Source: Pseudomonas sp. HOU2 (lineage in GTDB: Bacteria > Pseudomonadota > Gammaproteobacteria > Pseudomonadales > Pseudomonadaceae). Taken from it: a stretch of 64,000 bases of DNA. The DNA lies in contig NZ_CP160398.1 in the NCBI RefSeq assembly GCF_040729435.1, positions 992,001 through 1,056,000 of the forward strand. The letters run 5' to 3'. This document shows, one piece after another, positions 35,643 to 42,954 of this stretch. Under the pieces are notes generated by a model. The model was not told the DNA's origin, did no database searches, and saw only the letters and a list, made by a program, of their open reading frames with translations. How positions within the stretch are numbered: the stretch's first letter is position 1; every line of letters starts with the position of its first letter. The translations under genes were made by a program, and so were the position numbers.

Positions 35643-36863
35643 ATGCAAACCACCCTCAGCGAAGAGTCCCGACAACTGCCGCGTGCCGCCGAGGCGGAAA
35701 AAATCCTCCGCACCTGCGTGCATTGCGGGTTCTGCAACGCCACCTGCCCAACGTATCAATTGCTCGGCGATGAACTCGACGGGCCGCGCGGACGCATCTA
35801 TCTGATCAAGCAAGTGCTCGAAGGCGCACCCGCTACCGAGCAGACACAACTGCATCTGGATCGCTGCCTGTCCTGCCGCAACTGCGAAACCACCTGCCCG
35901 TCTGGGGTCGATTATCACAACCTGCTGGATATCGGCCGGGCGGTGGTCGATCAGGCGGTGCCACGCCCCGCTGCCCAGCGTTTGTTGCGCGAGGGCTTGC
36001 GCGCACTGGCGCCGAATCCCGGAGTGTTCAAGGGTCTGCTGCGGGTCGGCACGACATTCCGCCCGTTGCTGCCGCGCCTGTTCGAAAGCAAGTTGCCGCA
36101 GCGCTCGCCAGCGTCTGTCACACGCCCAGCACCGCGCCATGCACGGCGGGTGTTGCTGCTCGAAGGCTGCGTGCAACCGGGCCTGTCGCCGAACACCAAC
36201 GATGCGACGGCGCGGGTGCTTGATCGGTTGGGAATCAGCGTCACCCCGGTGGCCGAGGCCGGTTGCTGTGGCGCGCTGGACTATCACCTCGACGCCCAGG
36301 CCAAGGGCCTCGACCGCGCGCGGCAGAACATCGACGCGTGGTGGCCGCACCTGGAAAACGGCGCGGAAGCCATCGTGCAGACAGCCAGCGGTTGCGGCGC
36401 GTTCATCAAGGATTACGGGCATCTGCTGGCACAGGATCCGCGCTACGCCGACAAGGCGCGGCAGATCAGCGAACGGACGCTGGATCTGGTGCAAATACTC
36501 GCGCAGGAACCCTTGGAGAAAGTATGCGCCGCCAGTCAACGGCGGATCGCCGTACATTGCCCCTGCACCTTGCAACACGCGCTGAAACTCGGCGGCGCGG
36601 TGGAAGCGCTGTTGGTCCGGCTGGGTTTCAACCTCACGGCGGTGCCGGACGGGCATTTGTGCTGTGGTTCGGCCGGCACCTATTCGCTGACCCAACCGAC
36701 CCTCGCCCGGCAACTGCGCGACAACCGCCTCAACGCCTTGGAAAGCGATCGCCCGGACTTGATCGTCACCTCCAACATCGGCTGCCAGAATCATCTGGCC
36801 GGCGCCGGACGCACGCAGGTTGTGCACTGGATCGAACTGGTGGATCAGTCGTTGGCAGAATGA
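35643..36863 (+). CDS. glcF: Glycolate oxidase, iron-sulfur subunit GlcF
   Basis: The 406-residue protein begins 2 bp after glcE. It has two 4Fe-4S motifs (CVHCGFCNATCP and CLSCRNCETTCP) and two CCG domains (AGCCGALDYH and CCGSAGTYS) that carry further cofactor ligands. It passes electrons from the flavin subunits to the quinone pool. The open frame upstream of 35643 overlaps glcE and is not coding. Confidence 0.93.
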   Translation: MQTTLSEESRQLPRAAEAEKILRTCVHCGFCNATCPTYQLLGDELDGPRGRIYLIKQVLEGAPATEQTQLHLDRCLSCRNCETTCPSGVDYHNLLDIGRAVVDQAVPRPAAQRLLREGLRALAPNPGVFKGLLRVGTTFRPLLPRLFESKLPQRSPASVTRPAPRHARRVLLLEGCVQPGLSPNTNDATARVLDRLGISVTPVAEAGCCGALDYHLDAQAKGLDRARQNIDAWWPHLENGAEAIVQTASGCGAFIKDYGHLLAQDPRYADKARQISERTLDLVQILAQEPLEKVCAASQRRIAVHCPCTLQHALKLGGAVEALLVRLGFNLTAVPDGHLCCGSAGTYSLTQPTLARQLRDNRLNALESDRPDLIVTSNIGCQNHLAGAGRTQVVHWIELVDQSLAE

Positions 36864-36951
36864 AGTTCGTAGGATTCTTCGTTTGCCGCCGTCGGCGAAG
36901 GCTGCGATCTTTTCCTCCATCCAAACCGTGACCGTGGCAGGAATTTTTTTC

Positions 36952-38340
36952 ATGACCGTGCAGCCTTTCGTCAGCCCCGACCTGATCCGCCAACGCTTCT
37001 CCAAAGCGATGTCCGACATGTACCGCGAAGAAGTGCCGTTGTACGGCGCGCTGATGGAACTGGTGGAACAGACCAACCGCGAAGTGCTGGCGGCTCAGCC
37101 GGACATCGCACGGCAGCTCGACAGCACCGGTGAAATCGAACGGCTGGACATGGAGCGCCACGGCGCTATCCGCGTCGGTACAGCCAAGGAGCTGGCGACC
37201 CTCGCCCGTTTGTTCGCGGTGATGGGCATGCAACCGGTGGGTTATTACGACCTGACCCCGGCGGGTGTGCCGGTGCACTCCACGGCGTTTCGCGCGGTGC
37301 ATGAAGCGGCGCTGCAGGTCAGTCCGTTTCGAGTGTTCACTTCGTTGCTGCGTCTGGAACTGATCGAAGATCCCGAGCTGCGCACGTTTGCCGAATCGGT
37401 GCTGAATCAGCGTTCGATCTTTACCCCTGCGGCATTGCGCCTGATCGAGCGGGCTGAGTCAGAGGGTGGGCTGAATGAGCCTGAAGCGGAGGAATTTGTC
37501 CTGCAGGCCCTGGAGACCTTTCGCTGGCATCACAGTGCAACCGTCACCGCCGCGCAGTACCAGACCCTCAGCGCTCAGCACCGTCTGATCGCCGATGTGG
37601 TGGCGTTCAAAGGCCCGCACATCAATCACCTGACCCCGCGCACGCTGGACATCGACACCGTTCAGGCGCAAATGCCGGTGCACGGCATCACCCCGAAAGC
37701 GGTGATCGAAGGTCCGCCGCGTCGGCAATGTCCGATCCTGCTGCGCCAGACCAGTTTCAAGGCGCTCGACGAGCCGATTACCTTCACTGACCAGATTGGC
37801 ACTCAAGGCAGCCACAGCGCGCGCTTCGGCGAGATCGAGCAGCGTGGTGCAGCGCTGACGCCCAAGGGTCGGGCGCTGTATGACCGCCTGCTGAATGCCG
37901 CCCGCGATGAACTGGGCGATTTCCCTAACGAAGGCAACGCCGCACGCTACAACGCGCTGATGGCTCAGCACTTTGGCGAATTTCCTGACAGCGTCGAGGG
38001 CATGCGCGCACAGGAGCTGGCGTACTTTCGGTATTTCCCTACGGAAAAGGGCCTGGCAGAGGGCAGCCTCACGTCGACGTCGCTGGAGGATTTGCTCCGC
38101 GAGGGCCATGTGAAAGCTGAACCGTTGGTGTACGAAGATTTCCTGCCGGTAAGTGCGGCGGGGATTTTTCAGTCGAACCTTGGGGATGCCGCGCAGACGC
38201 ACTATGGCGAACACTCGAACCGCCAGGCGTTTGAACAGGCGCTGGGGCGTGCGACCATTAATGAATTGGGGTTGTATGCCGAGACGCAGCGGCGTTCAAT
38301 TGAGGAGTGTGCCCAGGTTTTGGACCTGAAACTGTTCTGA
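36952..38340 (+). CDS. hglS: 2-oxoadipate dioxygenase/decarboxylase (HglS, DUF1338)
   Basis: The 462-residue protein matches the P. putida HglS in length. Its Fe(II) ligands H70, H226 and E294 and the substrate arginine R74 fall at the same numbers I recall for that enzyme (MERHGAIR, GPHINHL, RFGEIEQRG). HglS turns 2-oxoadipate into D-2-hydroxyglutarate in D-lysine catabolism, using O2. The ATG at 36952 follows GCAGGAATTTTTTTC. It lies 88 bp after glcF; other lysine genes are absent here. A partial REP (36885-36911) precedes it. Confidence 0.9.
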   Translation: MTVQPFVSPDLIRQRFSKAMSDMYREEVPLYGALMELVEQTNREVLAAQPDIARQLDSTGEIERLDMERHGAIRVGTAKELATLARLFAVMGMQPVGYYDLTPAGVPVHSTAFRAVHEAALQVSPFRVFTSLLRLELIEDPELRTFAESVLNQRSIFTPAALRLIERAESEGGLNEPEAEEFVLQALETFRWHHSATVTAAQYQTLSAQHRLIADVVAFKGPHINHLTPRTLDIDTVQAQMPVHGITPKAVIEGPPRRQCPILLRQTSFKALDEPITFTDQIGTQGSHSARFGEIEQRGAALTPKGRALYDRLLNAARDELGDFPNEGNAARYNALMAQHFGEFPDSVEGMRAQELAYFRYFPTEKGLAEGSLTSTSLEDLLREGHVKAEPLVYEDFLPVSAAGIFQSNLGDAAQTHYGEHSNRQAFEQALGRATINELGLYAETQRRSIEECAQVLDLKLF

Positions 38341-38434
38341 CTGTGGCGAGGGAGCTTGCTCCCGCTGGGCTGCGAAGCGGCCCTCGTTTTGGGAGCGCTG
38401 CGCACTCCAGCGGGAGCAAGCTCCCTCGCCACAG
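38341..38434. repeat. REPIN, GGGAGCTTGCTCCCGC family
   Basis: A clean inverted pair starting at the hglS stop codon; both 20-base arms match those at 32923. Confidence 0.85.
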
Positions 38435-38449
38435 AATCAAATGTTGCCT

Positions 38450-39127
38450 CTAGCGCAATCGTGACAACAACGCGAACGCCGTCTCCTCCGACGACGCCGG
38501 ATTCTGCCCCGTCAGCAACAATCCATCTTCACGGGTGTAGCTCGACCAATCTGCGCCCTTGGAGAAAATCCCGCCCTTGGCCTTGAGTTCATCCTCCACC
38601 AGAAACGGCACCACGTTGGTCAGCCCTACTGCCTCCTCTTCACTATTGGTAAAGCCTGTCACCTGCTTCCCCTTGACCAACGGCTGACCGTCAGCGCCTT
38701 TGGCATGGCGCAGCACGCCGGGCGCATGGCACACCGCTGCGACTGGCTTGCCACCGTTGTAAAACGCTTCGATCAAGGCGATGGAATGGCGGTCTTCAGC
38801 CAGGTCCCACAGCGGGCCGTGGCCGCCGGGATAAAATACGGCATCGAAATCCGCAGCCTTCACCGTCTCCAGTTTGACCGTGGAGGACAGTGCCGACTGG
38901 GCGGCGGAGTCCTTGCGGAAGCGATCGGTGGCGGCAGTCTGTGCGTCCGGCTCGTCACTCTTCGGATCCAGCGGTGGCTGACCGCCCTTGGGCGAGGCCA
39001 GCGTCAGTTGCGCGCCTGCGTCCTTGAACACGTAATACGGCGCGGCGAATTCTTCCAGCCAGAAGCCGGTTTTCTTGCCGGTGTCACCCAATTGATCGTG
39101 GGACGTTAAAACCATCAGGATTTTCAT
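38450..39127 (-). CDS. DJ-1/PfpI-family protein (type 1 glutamine amidotransferase-like)
   Basis: From the ATG at 39127 the protein has 225 residues and begins MKILMVLTSHDQLGDTG. The nucleophile elbow is AVCHAPGVL with the catalytic cysteine and histidine, and the conserved glutamate is in TGFWLEEFAAPY. YPGGHGPLWDL is also typical of the HchA/Hsp31 and YajL-related group, proposed to act on methylglyoxal adducts or as chaperones. It is divergent from hcp, with 405 bp between. The open frame upstream of the ATG is not supported. Confidence 0.85.
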   Translation of the reverse strand: MKILMVLTSHDQLGDTGKKTGFWLEEFAAPYYVFKDAGAQLTLASPKGGQPPLDPKSDEPDAQTAATDRFRKDSAAQSALSSTVKLETVKAADFDAVFYPGGHGPLWDLAEDRHSIALIEAFYNGGKPVAAVCHAPGVLRHAKGADGQPLVKGKQVTGFTNSEEEAVGLTNVVPFLVEDELKAKGGIFSKGADWSSYTREDGLLLTGQNPASSEETAFALLSRLR

Positions 39128-39240
39128 GTCGTTCTCACTCGATGGGGGGAATGTGCAGACGCCGTCGGCGCGCTCGTGAGTGATTGACCGTCGTGCAGGA
39201 CGAATCGTTTCAAGCGCTCGACGCTGGCCCTTGGCCTTAC

Positions 39241-39365
39241 TGCGCAACTTCTTGCGCACTTGTTCGGTGAAAAAAGCGACTCATCGCGCTACAGGCCTTG
39301 ACTGGCGTGGCTTACAGCCAAGTGCGCAACTTCTTGCGCAGTACTGCGCAAGAAGTTGCGCACTT
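39241..39365. promoter_or_regulatory. Three TGCGCAA-N4-TTGCGCA sites, two forming a 46-bp perfect palindrome
   Basis: The 18-mer TGCGCAACTTCTTGCGCA occurs at 39241-39258 and 39323-39340, and inverted at 39345-39362. The second and third copies with flanks make a perfect palindrome at 39320-39365. Each 18-mer is itself an inverted repeat with 7-bp arms. They lie 84-210 bp upstream of the sigma-54-like element, the distance usual for enhancer-binding-protein sites. They could instead serve the divergent DJ-1 gene. Confidence 0.65.
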
Positions 39366-39448
39366 TCCCTCTCGATTCAGCAAAAAAAATCGGCCAAACC
39401 GCAGACTAGAGCCACTTCACCCCCGGCTGTCGGGACCTTCGACAAACC

Positions 39449-39464
39449 TGGCACGCTCCTTGAT
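39449..39464 (+). promoter_or_regulatory. Sigma-54-like -24/-12 promoter element of hcp
   Basis: TGGCACG-CTCC-TTGAT matches the RpoN consensus TGGCACG-N4-TTGCW except for A in place of the C of the -12 GC. Transcription would start near 39475, about 58 bases before the hcp ATG, which has AAGGAGA. RpoN control of hcp genes is known in several pseudomonads. Confidence 0.6.
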
Positions 39465-39532
39465 AACAGTCAGGCACCCACCGGGCGATTTCGCCCCGGG
39501 CACCCTAAATTTATCCGCAAGGAGAGCACCCC

Positions 39533-40048
39533 ATGGCAACACCAGCGTACATGTCGGTTACCGGCGAAAAACAAGGCCTGATCACTGCCGGCGCCTTCAC
39601 CGCCGACTCCGTTGGCAACACCTACCAGGAAGGCCACGAAGACCAGGTCATGGTTCAGGCTTTCAGCCACGACGTGATCATCCCGCGTGATCCACAATCC
39701 GGTCAGCCAACCGGTCAGCGCGTTCACAAGCCAGTGATCATCACCAAGGTCTACGACAAGGCTTCGCCTCTGCTGCAAGCCGCTCTGACCTCCGGCGAGC
39801 GCATGAGCGAAATCGTTATCCAGTGGTACCGTACTTCTGCTCAAGGTACTCAAGAGCACTACTACACCACCAAACTGGAAGACGCGATCATCGTCGCCAT
39901 CAACAACAAAATGCACAACTGCCAGGATCCAGGCAACTCGCACTTCACCCACCTGGAAGAAGTGCAGTTCACCTACCGCAAAATCACCTGGACCCACGAA
40001 GTATCCGGTACTTCGGGTTCCGATGACTGGCGTGCTCCAGTCGTTTAA
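39533..40048 (+). CDS. hcp: Type VI secretion tube protein Hcp
   Basis: The 171-residue Hcp1-family protein (MATPAYMSVTGEKQGLITAGAF, HEDQVMVQAFSHDVIIPRD, KPVIITKVYDKASP, FTYRKITWTHE) forms hexameric rings that stack into the inner tube of the T6SS. No core tss genes (sheath, baseplate, TssM, ClpV) are nearby, so this is an orphan hcp serving an apparatus encoded elsewhere. A hairpin follows, 20 bp after its stop codon, before vgrG. Confidence 0.95.
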   Translation: MATPAYMSVTGEKQGLITAGAFTADSVGNTYQEGHEDQVMVQAFSHDVIIPRDPQSGQPTGQRVHKPVIITKVYDKASPLLQAALTSGERMSEIVIQWYRTSAQGTQEHYYTTKLEDAIIVAINNKMHNCQDPGNSHFTHLEEVQFTYRKITWTHEVSGTSGSDDWRAPVV

Positions 40049-40068
40049 TTACGGCTGATCGTTACAAG

Positions 40069-40097
40069 CATCGACCAGCCCTGCTGGTCGATGTTGT
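40069..40097 (+). terminator. Hairpin between hcp and vgrG (partial terminator)
   Basis: A perfect 10-bp stem CATCGACCAG/CTGGTCGATG with a CCCTG loop is followed by TTGTTTAC. The weak T-tract suggests attenuation, giving more hcp than vgrG transcript. Confidence 0.7.
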
Positions 40098-40181
40098 TTA
40101 CGCCCCTCCAGAATTTCGCGTACGTTGAGCCGCTTTTTGCGGCCGTCGACGAGCGCCGCTGTACAGCACGAGGAACAAGGG

Positions 40182-42224
40182 ATGTTCGCGCCGGCCAATG
40201 AAACCCACTTTGCCCTGACCATCGAAGGGCTCTCCGCCGATTTTCAGGTATTCACCCTGACCGGCCGGGAAGCCATCAGCCAGCCTTTTGTCTTTGAGGT
40301 GGAGCTGGTCAGTGAGCAGCCGTCGCTGGACCTCGAAACCCTGCTGCACAAACCGGCCTTCCTGCAGCTGTCGCCCGATGGCAGCGGCATCCACGGCCAG
40401 ATCTACCGCGCCGCGCAAGGCGATTCCGGCAAGCGCCTGACGCGTTATTCGGTAACCCTGCGCCCGCAACTGTCGTACCTGGCGCACCGCGTCAACCAAC
40501 GCATCTTCCAGAACCTCACGGTGCCGAAAATCATTGGCTTGGTTCTCGAAGAGCACGGCATTCAAAGCAACGCCTACGAATTCAAGACCGGTTCGATCTA
40601 TCCCGAGCGCATCTACTGCGTGCAATACGATGAATCGGACCTGCATTTCATCCAGCGCCTGTGCGAGGAAGAAGGTATTCACTACCACTTCCAGCACAGC
40701 GCCACGGCGCACAAGCTGGTGTTCGGCGATGACCAGACGGTGTTCCCGAAACTCCAGCCTGTGGCCTACCAGCAAGATTCCGGCATGGTCGCCAGCAACC
40801 CGGTGATCAAGCGTTTCGACCTGCGCCTGGAAACCCGCACCAGCCGCACCACGCGCCGCGATTACGATTTCGAAAAACCGCGCCTGACCCTGGAAAGCGA
40901 GAACCGTGGCGACGCCCTGCCCGACCTCGAAGACTACGACTACCCGGGCCGTTTCATCGACCGCGAGCGCGGCAAACACCTGGCCAAACGTGCCCTCGAA
41001 CGCCACCGCAGCGACTTCCAGCTCGCCGAAGGCAAGAGTGATCAGCCACTGCTGGTCAGCGGCCATTTCCTCGCCCTGACCGAGCACCCAAAGGCCAAAT
41101 GGAATGACCTGTGGCTGCTCACCGAAGTCCTGCACGAAGGCAAGCAGCCACAAGTGCTCGAAGAGTCGGTGACCAGCGACACCACTGCCCTCAAAGACGA
41201 TTTCCACCAGGGCTATCGCAACCGCTTCCAGGCGACCCCGTGGGACGTGCCGAACCGCCCACCGTTGCGCCACCCGAAACCGCGCATCCTCGGCAGCCAG
41301 AGCGCCGTGGTCACCGGCCCCAAAGGTGAAGAGATCCACTGCGACCAGTACGGTCGGGTCAAAGTCCAGTTCCACTGGGACCGCGAAGGCCAGGCTGACG
41401 ACAAGACCAGTTGCTGGCTGCGCGTCTCCAGCGCCTGGGCCGGTGCCCAGTACGGCGGCATCGCCATCCCGCGCATCGGCATGGAAGTGCTGGTCACCTT
41501 CCTTGAAGGCGACCCCGATCAACCACTGATCAGCGGCTGCCTGTACCACAAGGAAAACACCGTCCCGTACGATCTGCCGGCAAACAAGACCCGCAGCACG
41601 TTCAAGACCCTGAGCTCGATGGGCGGCGGCGGTTACAACGAACTGCGCATCGAAGACAAAAAAGGTCAGGAGCAGATCTTCCTCCACGCCCAGCGTGACT
41701 GGGACGAAAACATCGAGCACGACCAGAAGATCCGCGTCGGCAACGAACGCCACGACACCGTCGAGCAGAACAGCTACACGGAATTCAAGGCCGAAGAACA
41801 CCACACCGTCTACGAAGACCGCAAAGTCGAAGCCCGCGCCAACGACCACCTGACCGTGGGCGTGAACCAGCACATCAAGATCGGCACCGGCCAGTTCATC
41901 GACGCCGGCCAGGAAATCCACCTGAGCAGCGGTATGAAAGTCGTGCTCGAAGCCGGCGCCGAGCTGACCCTGGTCGGCGGCGGCAGCTTCATCAAGATCG
42001 ACGCTGGCGGCGTGACCATGAGCGGCCCGACGATCAACATCAACTCCGGCGGCAGCCCCGGCAGCGGCACCGGTGCCGCCCCGCTGATGCCCGGCGTGCT
42101 GAAACAGGCCGACGCCGACAAGGCCGGCCAGGTCCTGACCCCGGCCCAGATCAACACCCTCAAACGTAACGCGCCGTTCTGCGAAGAATGCGAAAAATGC
42201 AAGGCAGGTGCCTGTGCCATCTGA
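40182..42224 (+). CDS. vgrG: Type VI secretion spike protein VgrG (TssI)
   Basis: The 680-residue protein starts at the ATG at 40182 after GAGG. The gp27-like part covers residues about 10-380 (FQVFTLTGREAISQPFVFEVELVS, VQYDESDLHFIQRLCEEEGIHYHF), followed by the gp5 OB fold (VTGPKGEEIHCDQYGRVKVQF, SCWLRVSSAWAGAQYGG, GDPDQPLISGCLYH) and a beta-helix with hydrophilic repeats. The C-terminal 15 residues are cysteine-rich (FCEECEKCKAGACAI). No extra effector domain is present. The next gene starts inside its last codons, so the cargo adaptor is translationally coupled. Confidence 0.95.
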   Translation: MFAPANETHFALTIEGLSADFQVFTLTGREAISQPFVFEVELVSEQPSLDLETLLHKPAFLQLSPDGSGIHGQIYRAAQGDSGKRLTRYSVTLRPQLSYLAHRVNQRIFQNLTVPKIIGLVLEEHGIQSNAYEFKTGSIYPERIYCVQYDESDLHFIQRLCEEEGIHYHFQHSATAHKLVFGDDQTVFPKLQPVAYQQDSGMVASNPVIKRFDLRLETRTSRTTRRDYDFEKPRLTLESENRGDALPDLEDYDYPGRFIDRERGKHLAKRALERHRSDFQLAEGKSDQPLLVSGHFLALTEHPKAKWNDLWLLTEVLHEGKQPQVLEESVTSDTTALKDDFHQGYRNRFQATPWDVPNRPPLRHPKPRILGSQSAVVTGPKGEEIHCDQYGRVKVQFHWDREGQADDKTSCWLRVSSAWAGAQYGGIAIPRIGMEVLVTFLEGDPDQPLISGCLYHKENTVPYDLPANKTRSTFKTLSSMGGGGYNELRIEDKKGQEQIFLHAQRDWDENIEHDQKIRVGNERHDTVEQNSYTEFKAEEHHTVYEDRKVEARANDHLTVGVNQHIKIGTGQFIDAGQEIHLSSGMKVVLEAGAELTLVGGGSFIKIDAGGVTMSGPTININSGGSPGSGTGAAPLMPGVLKQADADKAGQVLTPAQINTLKRNAPFCEECEKCKAGACAI

Positions 42225-42954
42225 TCGACTGACACCCGAGGACTGGCTGGCGCAACAGCCGCTGCAAAATGGCGAGCGTTTGTACTTGATCATCAGCGCG
42301 GCGAGCGATGCCGAGCCGCTCAAGCCCTTCTATCAGCAAGATGCCGCACCACAACTGCAGCCTATTTGGAGTGGAACGCCTTACGCCGATTGGCTTCCCG
42401 TAATGCCGTATCTCGCCGAGATCAGCCCCAACGCCAGTTTTCTGCAATGGATTACTGAAACCGATGCCTTGGATTGGGGTTGGCTAGCGGTATCTACCTG
42501 CGCGCCGGAAACGGTGCTGGAGCATTTGCGCAGCCTGACTCAGGTAAAAATGCCGGACGCTACTGAAGTGTTTTTCAGGTTCTGGGATGGTCGACATTTT
42601 CATCCGATCATCGAAGGTTTAGGTACTACGGCAGGTGAGTTGCTGCCCGTGTTCCAACGTTACCTGATTAACGGACAGACTCTCGAAGTCGGCCGAAGAG
42701 CGGTACCTCCCGCAAAAGAGTGGCCCTGGTGGGAGATTCCCCAAACGCTATTGGATGCCCTCGCTAAAAAGGATCACACCACTGTCGTCGAGAACCTGAT
42801 GCAGTGGCTATCAGAGGATTGTCCGGAGTTGTACTTCGAATTCCCCGAAGCCAACCTGCGTAGAAAGGTCGAGCGCTTCGTACGCCAAAACCCAAATACA
42901 GAAGAAATGGCAGAGCGTCTTGCCGCTGAGCTGACAAAGGAAGTCACGTCATGA
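42214..42954 (+). CDS. DUF4123-domain T6SS effector adaptor/chaperone
   Basis: The protein has about 246 residues from the GTG at 42214 (AAGGCAGG ahead); a GTG at 42208 is also possible. The DUF4123 segment runs over the first half (RLYLIISAASDAEPLKPFYQ, WGWLAVSTCAPETVLEHLRSL, EVFFRFWDGRHF). DUF4123 proteins load a specific effector onto its cognate VgrG. The position between vgrG and rhs, overlapping both, indicates it loads the Rhs protein encoded next. It overlaps rhs by four bases (ATGA). Confidence 0.88.
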   Translation: MPSDRLTPEDWLAQQPLQNGERLYLIISAASDAEPLKPFYQQDAAPQLQPIWSGTPYADWLPVMPYLAEISPNASFLQWITETDALDWGWLAVSTCAPETVLEHLRSLTQVKMPDATEVFFRFWDGRHFHPIIEGLGTTAGELLPVFQRYLINGQTLEVGRRAVPPAKEWPWWEIPQTLLDALAKKDHTTVVENLMQWLSEDCPELYFEFPEANLRRKVERFVRQNPNTEEMAERLAAELTKEVTS

